Shown: positions 41,516 to 50,832, counted from the stretch's first letter. The stretch is 64,000 nucleotides of DNA from JAFGBI01 sp964480725 (GCA_964480725.1 CAYZQO010000016.1:28508-92507); one strand, 5' to 3'. Made by a program: numbers and translations. Notes: generated from the sequence alone by a model not told the origin.

Positions 41516-42078
41516 GGCTTCGGAGCGAAGTTCATCGGAACCGAGACGTCGACGCAACCCCCCTCGGGCGCCGGGAAGCGGCCGGCGCGAAACAGGTTGG
41601 TCACGCAGGCCGAAACGGCGGGCTCCCCGAGGTCGTCGCCCGTCACCGCCGCGCTGCACACCTGACCACCTGATCCGACGCGGACGGAAACGGCGATGGT
41701 CCCCCGAAGACCGGGCCGGTCGCGAAGCGCGCTCCGGTAGCAGCTCTGCACCAGACCCGCTTTCGCCTGCAGGGCTGCCCGGAGCCCGGGCCCCGCCGCG
41801 CCGGCACAGCGCTCCCCGAAGCAGCCCGCGGCGCCCCGCGACACGGGCCCCGGGTGGGCGCCCGCGGCGGGCCTGGTCCCGGAAGGGGGCGGCGGCAGCC
41901 GAGCGAGGTCCGGCGCGGCCGAGGCTCGAGCGGCCCGGTCCGGACGCGGGTGCGAGGCGGGCGGGGAGAACCACAGGAGAACGAGGGGTACCGCCGACAA
42001 CCCGAGCACGACCAGAACCGGGACGGGGCGCCCACGGGGCGGGAACCGCGGCGACGGGGACGGCGAGGAGTCGATCAT
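41512..42078 (-). CDS. AgmX/PglI C-terminal domain protein (TonB-like)
   Basis: 188 residues from ATG 42078. One TM helix lies at about 19-37 after a Pro/Ser-rich N terminus, followed by a Pro-rich linker. The AgmX/PglI C-terminal domain covers about 98-188: KAGLVQSCYRSALRDRPGLR, GTIAVSVRVGSGGQVCSAAV and VSACVTNLFRAGRFPAPEGG. This domain resembles TonB C-terminal domains and occurs in myxobacterial gliding-associated proteins such as AgmX. One membrane-anchored periplasmic energy-transducing or scaffold protein is inferred. No ExbB/ExbD gene is adjacent. Confidence 0.8.
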   Translation of the reverse strand: MIDSSPSPSPRFPPRGRPVPVLVVLGLSAVPLVLLWFSPPASHPRPDRAARASAAPDLARLPPPPSGTRPAAGAHPGPVSRGAAGCFGERCAGAAGPGLRAALQAKAGLVQSCYRSALRDRPGLRGTIAVSVRVGSGGQVCSAAVTGDDLGEPAVSACVTNLFRAGRFPAPEGGCVDVSVPMNFAPKP

Positions 42079-42144
42079 CGGAACGCGCCCGCGGATGGGG
42101 CGGTCCGATGATAGCGCGCACGCCAGCCCCGCACGGAAGTGCCC

Positions 42145-42723
42145 TCAGCTCGTGGGCGCGGCGGCGCCGGTAGGAGCGGGATGGAACAGCGACAGGGTCG
42201 TGTCGCCGTAGACCCGTCGATCGAACGGCGCCGTCCCGAGCGGCGCCAGGGCCTCCAGCGGCGCGCGCGTCGGGTGCTCGATCACGACGACGCCGTGGGG
42301 CGCGACGACGGGAGCGGCGACCACGCGCACCGTTGCCGCGCATGCCGCCTCCAGCCGGGACCACGGAGGATCGGCGAAGACCAGGTCGAAGGGTGGCGCC
42401 GAGAGCAGCAGCGCTCGCGCCCGTTCCACGCGGACCGCGAGCACGGTGGCCTCGTCGCCGAGGCCGAGGCGAGCAAGGTTCTGCTCGAGCGCCGCGCGAG
42501 CGGGGCGAAACGCCTCGACGAAGGTCGCGTGTGCTGCGCCGCGCGACAGCGCCTCTATCCCGAGCGCGCCAGTGCCAGCGAACAGGTCGAGCGCGCGCAG
42601 CCCAGTGAGGTCGCCGAGCAGGGCGAACAGGGCCTCCCGCACTCGATCCGCCGTCGGACGGGTCCGGGCGCCGGCCGGCGCCCGCAGCGGGTGGCCGCGG
42701 AAGCGTCCAGCGATCACGCGCAC
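42145..42723 (-). CDS. rsmD: 16S rRNA (guanine-966-N2)-methyltransferase
   Basis: 192 residues from GTG 42723. MRVIAGRFRGHPLRAPAG opens the protein, TRPTADRVREALFALLGD follows, and motif I is LRALDLFAGTGALGIEALSR (about 42-61). Motif IV reads FDLVFADPPW (about 111-120), the W replacing the common Y but allowed in the family. It methylates G966 of 16S rRNA in the small subunit. It sits 66 bp upstream of the AgmX-like gene on the same strand. Confidence 0.95.
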   Translation of the reverse strand: MRVIAGRFRGHPLRAPAGARTRPTADRVREALFALLGDLTGLRALDLFAGTGALGIEALSRGAAHATFVEAFRPARAALEQNLARLGLGDEATVLAVRVERARALLLSAPPFDLVFADPPWSRLEAACAATVRVVAAPVVAPHGVVVIEHPTRAPLEALAPLGTAPFDRRVYGDTTLSLFHPAPTGAAAPTS

Positions 42724-42783
42724 GGGGGCACCGACGGGGCTCTTACCACGACGCCGCGGGGGCCGCGCCGCCCCCAGGACGGC

Positions 42784-43914
42784 TCAGAAGTGGACGGCGA
42801 CCCCGACGTATCCCCCGCGGGGCCCCAGACGAACCTCCCCCGTCGTACGACCGGGTCGGCTGGCGACCCGCTCCCGGGGATGGGAGGTGGCGACGAGCGC
42901 GACGCCGACGCCGGCCAGGACGAGCCCCGAGGGGGTGAGCACGTACGCCAGGCGCCGCGTCAGGTCGTTGGCGTCGCACTTGTCGACGATGTCCGAGTCG
43001 CCCCGGTCGTCCGCGTACTCGCAGACGTCCTCTCCCACCGGCACGGTGCTCCGATACTCTGCGAATTCTTCGTCGTCTCGCTGGACCGCGGAGAGCCCGG
43101 TGAAGACGCCGCCAGCCACCGCCACCGCCGCGCCGACGCCGATCAAGCCGAAGCCGATGGCGCGCCTGGGCGACGGTTTGGCGCGTTCCTTCGAGGGCTC
43201 GTCCACCACCACCGGTTCCCCGTCGGAGAACAGGTCCAGCGTGATCTCCCCGCGGTCGCCGGGGGGAACCGTCGCCCGCCCGCGCGCCTCACGGTAGCCG
43301 GGGGCGCGCACAAGCACCTCGTGGTCGCCAGCCGGGAGCTCGATCTCGAGGCGCCCGCCGGAGAGGGTCCCGCGGGCCTGCCCGTCGATCAGCACCTCGC
43401 CACCACCGGAGCCGGCGACCACGGCGAGCGTGCCGCCAGCAACGCCGAGCAGTTCGCCGATCGCTCGCTCCGCGACCTTGTAGAGAGCGTCCTCGGCGGC
43501 GTCATTGAGGTTCGCCGAGTAGCGCAGCGTGGTGTGCGCCTTGTCCTTCCCCTCCTCCCAGAGGTGGAGCTCGACGGCGACCTCGCCGCCCAGTCGCGAG
43601 AGCACGCCCCAGATGAAGCGATCGCACTCGATCTCGGCCTCGATCCTCTGGAGGCAATCCGCGTCGGGAGGCTCCGCGCAGTCGAGCGCCGCGGTGAGCA
43701 CCTCGAGCGAGTAGTCACCGGGCGCGAGCTTCCACGAGTCGGCCCGCGTCACCGCCCGCTCGAGGGCGATGGTGAGCGCCTTCGCGTTCTCGATCGCGTC
43801 GGGGCTGGCGATGTCGAGGATCTGGATCTCGAGCTTACCGCCGCGGGCGAGCGCCGGTGACGACGAGAGGACGACGACCAAGAGGAGCAGGAAGCGGGTG
43901 ATCAGCGCACGCAT
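42784..43914 (-). CDS. PEGA-domain membrane protein
   Basis: 376 residues from ATG 43914 with a signal peptide (MRALITRFLLLLVVVLSSSP). A first domain (25-160) with paired cysteines (DCAEPPDADC, IECDRF) resembles the sensor-like N-terminal region common to myxobacterial PEGA proteins. A PEGA-type beta-sandwich follows (GGEVLIDGQARGTLSGGRLE and LPAGDHEVLVRAPGYREARG, about 168-228). Two TM helices lie near 250-275 and 325-345. PEGA domains are surface or periplasmic ligand-binding modules. Function is unknown. It lies 69 bp downstream of the FAD-oxidoreductase gene. Confidence 0.75.
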   Translation of the reverse strand: MRALITRFLLLLVVVLSSSPALARGGKLEIQILDIASPDAIENAKALTIALERAVTRADSWKLAPGDYSLEVLTAALDCAEPPDADCLQRIEAEIECDRFIWGVLSRLGGEVAVELHLWEEGKDKAHTTLRYSANLNDAAEDALYKVAERAIGELLGVAGGTLAVVAGSGGGEVLIDGQARGTLSGGRLEIELPAGDHEVLVRAPGYREARGRATVPPGDRGEITLDLFSDGEPVVVDEPSKERAKPSPRRAIGFGLIGVGAAVAVAGGVFTGLSAVQRDDEEFAEYRSTVPVGEDVCEYADDRGDSDIVDKCDANDLTRRLAYVLTPSGLVLAGVGVALVATSHPRERVASRPGRTTGEVRLGPRGGYVGVAVHF

Positions 43915-43982
43915 CGGGCTCAGGATACAACGGAACTCGCGGTCGTTGGAGCCATGCCGAGGATCGCGGCGCCAACGCCCCG

Positions 43983-45542
43983 TCAGCCCGTCTCTATCTT
44001 GGTCCAGAGCTTCTGCCGCATGCGCTGCCGCGAGCGGTCACGGCGCGTGATCAGCCGGGCCGCGCTCCAGGCCGCGAGCAGTGCGCCCTCCTGCCCCAGT
44101 GCGGGCAGCACGGTCCTGCCAACGAGGTAGGTGCCGGGGATGGGCCCGCGGATCGGCTCCCCAGCGAGGTCGGCGAACCCCGGCGGCTCGGCCAGCCACA
44201 TCCAGTCCATGGGTTCGGGGGTGGCGCCGGACTCGGGCACGTGAATCCGGTCGATTTCCGACCAGCGGGCACCGTTGGCTCGCCGCAGCGGCAACCCGTC
44301 GTGCGGCGAGTCGATGACCCGCACGTGCTCGTCCAGGAAGGGCAGGTGGACACGGAGCGTGGAAAGCACGGCGAGGCGCGCCTCCAGCAGCGAGAGCGGT
44401 CCGCGCACGGGCAGGACGGCCTCCGCCACCAGGAGCGTCTCGGCCTCCTGCCCGGTTTCGCGGGGCTGGTCGAATCGCTGCAGGTGCACGGCCGGAGCCC
44501 GCAAGTCGGGCGGTGTGGTTCGACGTGGGAGACAGAACGACTCGACACCGAGCGACTCGGGCAGCCCCCGCGTGGCGACGACCAGGCTCACCACGAAGCG
44601 CCCGGCCGTGGGCGTGAGCCGCGGCCAGTCGCGCCGCGCGCGCGGGGTGATCCCCTCCCCGTTCGCGAGATCGGCGACGCTCTCTCCCGACAAGTCGCTC
44701 ACCACGACGCTGGTCCCAATCGGCTCGTCCTCGCCGTCCTCGAGGATGCCCGCCACGGCGCCCCGCCGCACGATCAAGCGCACGGCCCGGCGCGACAGGC
44801 ACGCCTCGCCGCCGTACGCCTCGAGACGTTCGACCAAGAACCTGGTGAGCTCCTCCTCTCCCTCCGTCAGCGCCTGCACCCCGCGCGTCCACGCGCCGTG
44901 GAGGCGCGCAAGCGCGAAGGGCGGGAGCTGGCCGGGCGGCACCCCGAGGTCGGCCGCAAACCCCGCCGGGCTCAGCACGACGTCCCGGAAGGGATGCCCC
45001 GGCGGGAACTTGCCGAGCAGGTCCTGCTGCTGGTCGTGCCCGAGGAGTGGAAGACCCGCGGCGACGCGACGCGCCTCCAGCGTCTCCCAGAAGGACCCCG
45101 GCGGCCACACCACATCGCGCTCGAACGCGGCGTCCGCGGCGCCGTTGACGTGAGCGATGGTCGAGTAGAGCTCGTCCACGAGCTGGCGCACCTCGGGGAA
45201 CTCGCGGTCAATCTCGCGAGAGAAGAGCTCGACGTCCGGCGCCACCTCCATTCCGCGCCCCTCCCACAGCACGGTGAACATCGGATCGAGTGCGACGGTG
45301 CGGCGCCGGAACCGCGGCGTCTGGGCGAGCTCCTGCAGCACTCGCCGCCAGATCGGGGTCGCCCCAGCGAGCAGCGTGAAGCAGCGGCGTCGCAGGCGAA
45401 AGCGTTCGAAAGCGTAGCTCGGCGGTCGCTGCCCCTGCCCGAGCAGCAGCACGCGGAGGTTGCGACGCGCGAGCAGGACCGCCGCGGACAGGGCGCCGAT
45501 CGTGCGCCCAAGAACGATGGCGTCGAAGTGGCGCGTGCTCAC
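43983..45542 (-). CDS. Phytoene-desaturase-like FAD-dependent oxidoreductase
   Basis: 519 residues from ATG 45542. Residues 7-36 make a Rossmann fold (FDAIVLGRTIGALSAAVLLA) in which the usual GxGxxG is GRTIGA. The C-terminal FAD/product region is GTYLVGRTVLPALGQEGALLA followed by an Ala-rich helix. Overall length and domain order match phytoene dehydrogenase/CrtI-like flavoproteins. Substrate is unknown; carotenoid or other isoprenoid oxidation is only one option. It lies 10 bp downstream of purN, possibly in the same transcript. Confidence 0.75.
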   Translation of the reverse strand: MSTRHFDAIVLGRTIGALSAAVLLARRNLRVLLLGQGQRPPSYAFERFRLRRRCFTLLAGATPIWRRVLQELAQTPRFRRRTVALDPMFTVLWEGRGMEVAPDVELFSREIDREFPEVRQLVDELYSTIAHVNGAADAAFERDVVWPPGSFWETLEARRVAAGLPLLGHDQQQDLLGKFPPGHPFRDVVLSPAGFAADLGVPPGQLPPFALARLHGAWTRGVQALTEGEEELTRFLVERLEAYGGEACLSRRAVRLIVRRGAVAGILEDGEDEPIGTSVVVSDLSGESVADLANGEGITPRARRDWPRLTPTAGRFVVSLVVATRGLPESLGVESFCLPRRTTPPDLRAPAVHLQRFDQPRETGQEAETLLVAEAVLPVRGPLSLLEARLAVLSTLRVHLPFLDEHVRVIDSPHDGLPLRRANGARWSEIDRIHVPESGATPEPMDWMWLAEPPGFADLAGEPIRGPIPGTYLVGRTVLPALGQEGALLAAWSAARLITRRDRSRQRMRQKLWTKIETG

Positions 45543-45552
45543 GAATCCCCGC

Positions 45553-46179
45553 TCAGCCGCGCGTCACCCGGGCGCGCTGACCCTCTCCCGGCGAGGCGAT
45601 CTGGACGCGACCGGCCGCGACGTCGCGGAGCGTATCGACCAGGAGCCGATGCTCCTCGACCAGGATACGGGCGGCGAGCGACGCCTCATCGTCGCCCTCG
45701 AGCACGGGGACGGCGCGCTGCGCGATGATGGGCCCGGTGTCGACGCCCTGGTCAACGACGTGGACGGTGCAACCCGTCACCTTGACGCCGTAGGCGAGCG
45801 CCTGCGCCTGGGCGTGCGTGCCGGGAAAGCTCGGCAGCAGCGCCGGGTGGATGTTGAGGACGCGCCGCGGGAAGGCGGCGAGGAAGGCCGGGGTGAGCAC
45901 CCGCATGAACCCCGCCAGCACCACCCACTCGACGCCCGCCTCCCGGAGCGCCGTCACGAGCGCTGCTTCGAAGCCCTCGCGGGTCGAGAAATCACGGTGC
46001 GAGACGACACGGGTGGGGACGCCCGCGGCCGCGGCGCGCTCGAGGGCGAGGGCGTCGGAGCGGTTCGAAACCACGAGGCGGACGTCGACGGGGAGCGCCT
46101 CCCCCGCGACCGCGTCCAGGATGGCCTGGAGGTTCGATCCGCGACCGGAGACGAGCACGCCGATGGGCAGCGCTGGCAT
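45553..46179 (-). CDS. purN: Phosphoribosylglycinamide formyltransferase
   Basis: 208 residues from ATG 46179. PIGVLVSGRGSNLQAILDAV opens the fold, the catalytic Asn and His are in VLNIHPALLPSFPGTHA (about 107-123), and the Asp is in VHVVDQGVDTGPIIAQ (about 139-154). It transfers formyl from 10-formyltetrahydrofolate to GAR in purine synthesis. It lies 13 bp downstream of purM, the classical purMN pair, with a normal length. Confidence 0.97.
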   Translation of the reverse strand: MPALPIGVLVSGRGSNLQAILDAVAGEALPVDVRLVVSNRSDALALERAAAAGVPTRVVSHRDFSTREGFEAALVTALREAGVEWVVLAGFMRVLTPAFLAAFPRRVLNIHPALLPSFPGTHAQAQALAYGVKVTGCTVHVVDQGVDTGPIIAQRAVPVLEGDDEASLAARILVEEHRLLVDTLRDVAAGRVQIASPGEGQRARVTRG

Positions 46180-46192
46180 GGTGATCCGCCGA

Positions 46193-47230
46193 TCAGGCCA
46201 GCTCGACGTCCGGCTCGGCCGCCGCCGACGCGACGACCTCGCCCGCGACCCAGGCCCGTTCGTGCGCGGCCGTCAGGGCCGCCACCGCCGCGTCGGCGCG
46301 GGTCGGCGAGACGACCGCCACCAGGCCGACCCCGAGGTTGAAGGTGCGCTGCAGCTCGGCCTCGGCGACCGGACCCCCCTTCGCGATGAGATCGAACACG
46401 GGCGGGCGCGCGGGGTCGAGCCGGAAACGGGCGCGGGTCCCCGGTGGGAGCACGCGCGGGAGGTTGCCCGGTATCCCGCCGCCGGTGACGTGGCAGAGCG
46501 CGTGGAGGTCGCCGCCGAGCGCGGCGGAGAGGCCGCCGACCGCCCGCGCGTAGATGCGCGTCGGCGTGAGCAGCACTTCGCCCAGTGTGGCGCCGAGCTC
46601 GGGGACGTGCGCGTCCAGCGCGAGCCCGAGCCGGCCGGTCAGGACATGCCTCGCGAGGGAGAACCCGTTGGAGTGAAGGCCAGAGGAGGCGACGGCGACC
46701 AGCGCATCGCCCACCGCCACGCGCGCCGGGCCGAGAAGCGCCCGGCGACCCACAACGCCCACGGCGAACCCCGCCAGGTCGTACTCGCCCTCCGGGTACA
46801 TCCCGGGCAGCTCCGCGGTCTCCCCCCCGAGCAGCGCGCAGCCCGCCTGGCGGCACCCCTCGGCGATGCCGGAGATCACCGCCTCGGCGACGGCGAGATC
46901 GAGGCGACCACAGCCGAAGTAGTCGAGGAAGAACAGCGGCCGGGCGCCGCAGGTGACGACGTCGTTCACGCACATCGCCACCAGGTCGATGCCGACCGTG
47001 TCGTGCCGCCCGGTGGCGAAAGCCAGCTTGAGCTTGGTCCCCACACCGTCGGTGCCGCTGACCAGGAGCGGCTCTTCGACGTCCGCCGGCAGCGCGCAGA
47101 GCCCCGCGAAGCCCCCCACGTCCGCCACGACCTCGGGGATGCGCGTGCTCAGCGCCATGGGCTTGATGCGCTCCACGAGCGCATCGCCCGCGTCGATGTC
47201 GACACCAGCGTCTCGATACGTGACCGCCAT
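46193..47230 (-). CDS. purM: Phosphoribosylformylglycinamidine cyclo-ligase
   Basis: 345 residues from ATG 47230; a start at 47248 adds six residues. Family landmarks are TYRDAGVDIDAGDALVERIK (3-22), LLVSGTDGVGTKLKLAF, DLVAMCVNDVVTCGARPLFF, GGETAELPGMY and HALCHVTGGGIPGNLPRVLP. It makes AIR from FGAM with ATP. It begins a purM-purN-flavoprotein run on the minus strand. Length is standard. Confidence 0.97.
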   Translation of the reverse strand: MAVTYRDAGVDIDAGDALVERIKPMALSTRIPEVVADVGGFAGLCALPADVEEPLLVSGTDGVGTKLKLAFATGRHDTVGIDLVAMCVNDVVTCGARPLFFLDYFGCGRLDLAVAEAVISGIAEGCRQAGCALLGGETAELPGMYPEGEYDLAGFAVGVVGRRALLGPARVAVGDALVAVASSGLHSNGFSLARHVLTGRLGLALDAHVPELGATLGEVLLTPTRIYARAVGGLSAALGGDLHALCHVTGGGIPGNLPRVLPPGTRARFRLDPARPPVFDLIAKGGPVAEAELQRTFNLGVGLVAVVSPTRADAAVAALTAAHERAWVAGEVVASAAAEPDVELA

Positions 47231-47368
47231 CGGGGGCGACGCTAGCACCGGTTCACGGTCCCTGCCCCGGCGATCGCGCGGCGGGGCCCCGGGACCGAGG
47301 TCGGCATCACCCCCTCGCCGCAGGGCGGTCTGGCGACCGTGCGGGCGCGGCGAGCCCGCCCGCGTCGC

Positions 47369-48088
47369 TCACGCGTCGCGCACGGGCCGCAGGAGGCGGT
47401 AGAGCCCGAGCCCGTTGAACGCGGCGAAGCCGACCAGCAGGGCTACGACCCCGAGCGCCCAGCGCAGGCTCGCGGGGGACTCCCCGTCGACCAGGAGCCA
47501 CGCGTCGGCGGACAGGCCCCCGCCCGAAGCCCGCGCCACCTCATGCGGCAGGCCAAGGTGTCGGAGGCCGAGGCGCGAGCGGGGGATCAGGCGCCCCACG
47601 AAGGACGTCGGGGGCACGAAGTACGGTCCCTCGTAGCCGGCGGGGATCCGAATCTCGACCCAGACGCGCTCGTGGCCCTCCACCGGTGCGAGCCGGTACG
47701 TGTCCTTCTCGAGGGGCCGTGCGTAACGGATCGCGCCGGTGGTCCCAAGCTCGGCGGCACCCCGAACCCAGGACCCCGCTGGCGCCCGGTCCAGATCCAG
47801 CGCGTTCAGCTCACCGACGTCGGTTGGCTGGCCGCTCTGTAGCGCGTAGGCCGCTTCGTGGCGCAGCGAAACCGCGAGCGCGAGCGCGGCCAGCCCCGTC
47901 AGCGCCATCGCTACGATGGTGACAGTGCGGCCCGGCCGGCGCGGCTGCGGCAACGCCTCGAGATCGGGGTCGGCGCCGTCGCCGGAGGGGCCGGGAAGAG
48001 GGGCCTCGTTCGCTTCTGGCTCGGGCATGCGGGGCTCGGGCGCGCCGGGCTCGGACGGGCGGGCGCTGGCTTGGGACACCGGGGCCAT
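47369..48088 (-). CDS. Membrane protein of unknown function
   Basis: 239 residues from ATG 48088. A Pro/Glu-rich cytoplasmic tail (1-52) precedes TM1 (about 54-75). An extracytoplasmic domain of about 125 residues follows (GELNALDLDRAPAGSWVRGA, RVWVEIRIPAGYEGPYFVPP, TSFVGRLIPRSRLGLRHLGL). TM2 is at about 208-231 (LGVVALLVGFAAFNGLGLYR). No known domain is recognised. It lies 138 bp upstream of purM on the same strand. Confidence 0.65.
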   Translation of the reverse strand: MAPVSQASARPSEPGAPEPRMPEPEANEAPLPGPSGDGADPDLEALPQPRRPGRTVTIVAMALTGLAALALAVSLRHEAAYALQSGQPTDVGELNALDLDRAPAGSWVRGAAELGTTGAIRYARPLEKDTYRLAPVEGHERVWVEIRIPAGYEGPYFVPPTSFVGRLIPRSRLGLRHLGLPHEVARASGGGLSADAWLLVDGESPASLRWALGVVALLVGFAAFNGLGLYRLLRPVRDA

Positions 48089-48220
48089 GTCCCGGGTTCC
48101 CGGGGGGCAGCCCGGGACGAGGCCGAGCTTACCCCGTTCTTCGCCGCCCGACAGCCGAGCCTCCGGGATTCGCTCCGGTCCGGTCCTGAGCTAGGCTGAC
48201 CGCGTCGATCCGTTGAGCCG

Positions 48221-48757
48221 ATGACTCAGCCGAAGCGCGTCGTCTGTCCGTCCTGCGGCTTCGTCAACGCCCTGCCGCTCCCGGGACACCACTGCGTCTC
48301 GTGCGGCGTGAGGATCGAGGCGCTCGGTCTAGCCAGGGGGCGCCACGACGAGAGCGAGCGCCGCGGTGACCAGGAGAGCTTCAATTTCCTGTGGTTCGGC
48401 GCGTCCCTGGCGGTGATGGGGGTGCTCACGGCGGCCATCGTGGTGGGCCTGCCGATGGTGGTGCCACTCTTCGATTTCGAGGGGTCGGCCGGAATGACGG
48501 TCGCCATCCCCGTCTGGTTCGCAGGGGGGCTGTTGGTGGGCCTGATCGCGCCCGGGGGTCGCTTCGTCGAGCCCGTCGCGGCAGCCTTCCTGGTCGCGCT
48601 CCCCACCGCGTTCTTCCTCTTCCAGGGGCAGACGGTGAAGACGATGCCGGCGTTCATGTACGTGCTCATGGCGGCGCTCGGCGTGCTCTTCGCGCTCATC
48701 GGGGCCTTCGTGGGGGAGCGGCTCCAGCTCGGACCGCCGCCGAGGCACCCTGACTGA
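48221..48757 (+). CDS. Zinc-ribbon membrane protein
   Basis: 178 residues from ATG 48221. A zinc ribbon CPSCGFVNALPLPGHHCVSC lies at 9-28, followed by four TM helices at about 56-80, 91-110, 115-133 and 139-165. No enzyme motif is seen. Function is unknown; small zinc-ribbon membrane proteins with this layout are common in Myxococcota. Confidence 0.7.
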   Translation: MTQPKRVVCPSCGFVNALPLPGHHCVSCGVRIEALGLARGRHDESERRGDQESFNFLWFGASLAVMGVLTAAIVVGLPMVVPLFDFEGSAGMTVAIPVWFAGGLLVGLIAPGGRFVEPVAAAFLVALPTAFFLFQGQTVKTMPAFMYVLMAALGVLFALIGAFVGERLQLGPPPRHPD

Positions 48758-48812
48758 GCGCCCCGGCCACCACGCGGGGCGCAGGGCGTCGGCGTTCCTC
48801 CCGCTGCTCGCC

Positions 48813-49184
48813 GTGACGGCGGCCTGCCACGCCGATCCGGCGCCGGCTCGTCGCGCCGAGGCGGGACGGATCGTGCGGGCCGTCGCCGAGCTCCGTGCGG
48901 CCCCCAACGAGGGGAAAGCCGCCATGCTCCCGGCCCTAGCAGAGGCGGCTTGCTCCACGCCTGACCTCTGCGAGCTTCGCGACGGTTGCCTCGCCGCCTA
49001 CCGACAACACGTGGCAGCACTCGCCGAACAGGACGCGCTCGCTCGGTCGCTCGCCGCAGGGACGCCGGCGCCGGACGCCGCCGCACGCCTCGACGCCGTG
49101 GAGCGCGCGCTCACCGAGGCCCGCGACGGCGCCGTCGATTGCAGCCGACGCGAGCTCGTGGTCCGGACTCGCTACCGACCGTGA
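48813..49184 (+). CDS. Short Cys-containing protein, probable lipoprotein with uncertain start
   Basis: 123 residues from GTG 48813 (VTAACHADPAPARR). VTAAC looks like a lipobox, and the preceding in-frame codons read RRASAFLPLLAV. The true start may therefore lie upstream, at a CTG (48750) or inside the preceding gene, but no ATG, GTG or TTG is available there in this frame. Four cysteines (CSTPDLCELRDGC and DCSRREL) suggest disulfides. It overlaps the CBM9-like gene by 13 bp on the opposite strand. Function is unknown. Confidence 0.5.
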   Translation: MTAACHADPAPARRAEAGRIVRAVAELRAAPNEGKAAMLPALAEAACSTPDLCELRDGCLAAYRQHVAALAEQDALARSLAAGTPAPDAAARLDAVERALTEARDGAVDCSRRELVVRTRYRP

Positions 49185-50080
49185 GCGGGGGGTGCTTCAC
49201 CGGTGAAGATCAGGCGTCCGAACCGCGAGGCACGGTGGAAGTTACCTTGCCCGAGGATCGGCGACCAAGCGACCCCACCGCCACGCTCCATCGCGTACAG
49301 ATTCACGCGCCACCGATCCCCCGGGGCGGGGGGGACCCGCTGGGCGCGGTCGAACGCCGCCCAGGGGAGGCGCGCCTCGATCACGTAGCCCTCGTCCTCG
49401 TCCCCGGGCTCGTCGAGGGTCCCGTGCACGGTGACCGCGCTCTCGACCCGGCTCGACCAGCCCTCGTGCCCAAAGGGCCCGTCCGGTCCGCCCCGCGGGG
49501 CGTTGTAGGCGTCGAAGCGAGAGTCGAAGACGAGGTTCTGCGGTCCGATCTGGATCTCGTAGTAGTCGCGACCGTCACCGTCACCGTCGGGATCGAGCAT
49601 CACTTCGAGGGTGTCACGGGTCCACAGGTGCGGGTCAACCGCGCCCGCGGGGAACCCGCCCTCGACATCGCGGTCGGCGATGGTCGCCCCAACGTACAGG
49701 GCCTCGTCGTCCCAGAGCAGGAGCGCGGCGCCGCCGACGTCGACCCGGAGGCTCGGGCCGCCGGTGGCGACGTCGCGGAAGGACCCGGTGTCTGCGGCCG
49801 ATCGCCAGGCGGGGTCGTCGAGCCGACCGTCGATGCGCGGCGCCTCGCCGGTCCCGATCCGGGGGACGCCGAGCTCCGGGACAGCGGCGGACGGAGAGCC
49901 CTTGCTCGCCGACACGGTCGCGGCGACCGGCGGGCGATCCTCCATGTCCGCACGCGGCCGACCGCGGCAGGCCGCAGCCAGCGAGGCTGCAACGACGACC
50001 GATGCCACGCCCGGCAGCGCGCGGCGGAGGGGCGAGCGACGCGCCGAGCCCTCTCGCTCGGCCCTCGCCGCCCGCGTCAT
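49172..50080 (-). CDS. CBM9-like domain lipoprotein
   Basis: 302 residues from ATG 50080, overlapping the upstream stop as ATGA. Lipobox LAAAC is near residue 38. The C-terminal 220 residues match family-9-type carbohydrate-binding domains: PRIDGRLDDPAWRSAADTGS, LLLWDDEALYVGATIADRDV, RDTLEVMLDPDGDGDGRDYY, YEIQIGPQNLVFDSRF and VIEARLPWAAFDRAQ. A cell-surface glycan- or sugar-binding role is inferred. It is last in the rpoH-rsmI-ffh operon. Confidence 0.8.
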   Translation of the reverse strand: MTRAARAEREGSARRSPLRRALPGVASVVVAASLAAACRGRPRADMEDRPPVAATVSASKGSPSAAVPELGVPRIGTGEAPRIDGRLDDPAWRSAADTGSFRDVATGGPSLRVDVGGAALLLWDDEALYVGATIADRDVEGGFPAGAVDPHLWTRDTLEVMLDPDGDGDGRDYYEIQIGPQNLVFDSRFDAYNAPRGGPDGPFGHEGWSSRVESAVTVHGTLDEPGDEDEGYVIEARLPWAAFDRAQRVPPAPGDRWRVNLYAMERGGGVAWSPILGQGNFHRASRFGRLIFTGEAPPAHGR

Positions 50081-50832
50081 TCGGGTCGCGGCCCCGGCCG
50101 TCGCGAGGGCGCCGGCCGTCGCGGACGAGCCCCCTCGACCGCGAGGCGAGCGAGGATCGCCTGGCCCGCTGCGCTCGGTCCGCCCAGCACCCGGAGGCGC
50201 ATCTTCATCGTCGCGTCCTCGACGCCAGGCCTGGCCGGCTGCCCCTCGACGAGGGCGTCCTGCGCCACCTCGACGCCGCTCGCCGAGTGCTCACGCAGTG
50301 GGCGCTCGTAACCCCACGCGCGCTCGACGGCGACGGCGATCACGATCTCCTTCGCGTCGATCTCGGCGGGAACGGTGATCTCCTGTTCGTCGACGACCAC
50401 CGCGCCGAGGGGCCAATGCCGCGGCAGGAACGTGGCCTCACCTATGGTCAAGCGGCTCACCACCGGCGCGATCGGGTCGAGCGGACGCCCCGATCCGTCG
50501 AGCAGCCGCGTGACCGGGGTCCAGTCAGCGGACCCCGCTGGCGCCACGAAGGGCTCGAGCCGCTGCCAGCACAGCGCGAGCCGGAGCTGCTGCCCCGCCC
50601 AGACGCGGTCGCGCGGCGTGAGCGTCAACCCGACGAGCCGGAGCTTCCCCTCGAAGCCGATCGAAAGCCGCTCCTGCACGTCGGTGGGGACGACGGACAA
50701 CACGTGGTCGCGGAGCTGCTCGGGGACAGCAGCGGGCGCGGCGGGCGAGCCCGCGTCGCACCCGGCGGAGAGCAGCGCCATCGACGCCGCGCCGAGGACC
50801 GCCCGGACGAAGGGGCCGACGAGGGCCCTCAC
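50077..50832 (-). CDS. Lipoprotein between ffh and the CBM9-like gene
   Basis: 251 residues from GTG 50832, overlapping the ffh stop as GTGA. Signal peptide ends at lipobox LSAGC (about 25). The mature domain has QEQ/HVLSVVPTDVQERLSIGF, LRLVGLTLTPRDRVWAGQQL and LRLALCWQRLEPF, beta-rich, and an Arg/Pro tail. No family was recognised. Because it couples to both ffh and the CBM9-like gene it is probably translated at a similar rate. Function is unknown. Confidence 0.7.
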   Translation of the reverse strand: MRALVGPFVRAVLGAASMALLSAGCDAGSPAAPAAVPEQLRDHVLSVVPTDVQERLSIGFEGKLRLVGLTLTPRDRVWAGQQLRLALCWQRLEPFVAPAGSADWTPVTRLLDGSGRPLDPIAPVVSRLTIGEATFLPRHWPLGAVVVDEQEITVPAEIDAKEIVIAVAVERAWGYERPLREHSASGVEVAQDALVEGQPARPGVEDATMKMRLRVLGGPSAAGQAILARLAVEGARPRRPAPSRRPGPRPE

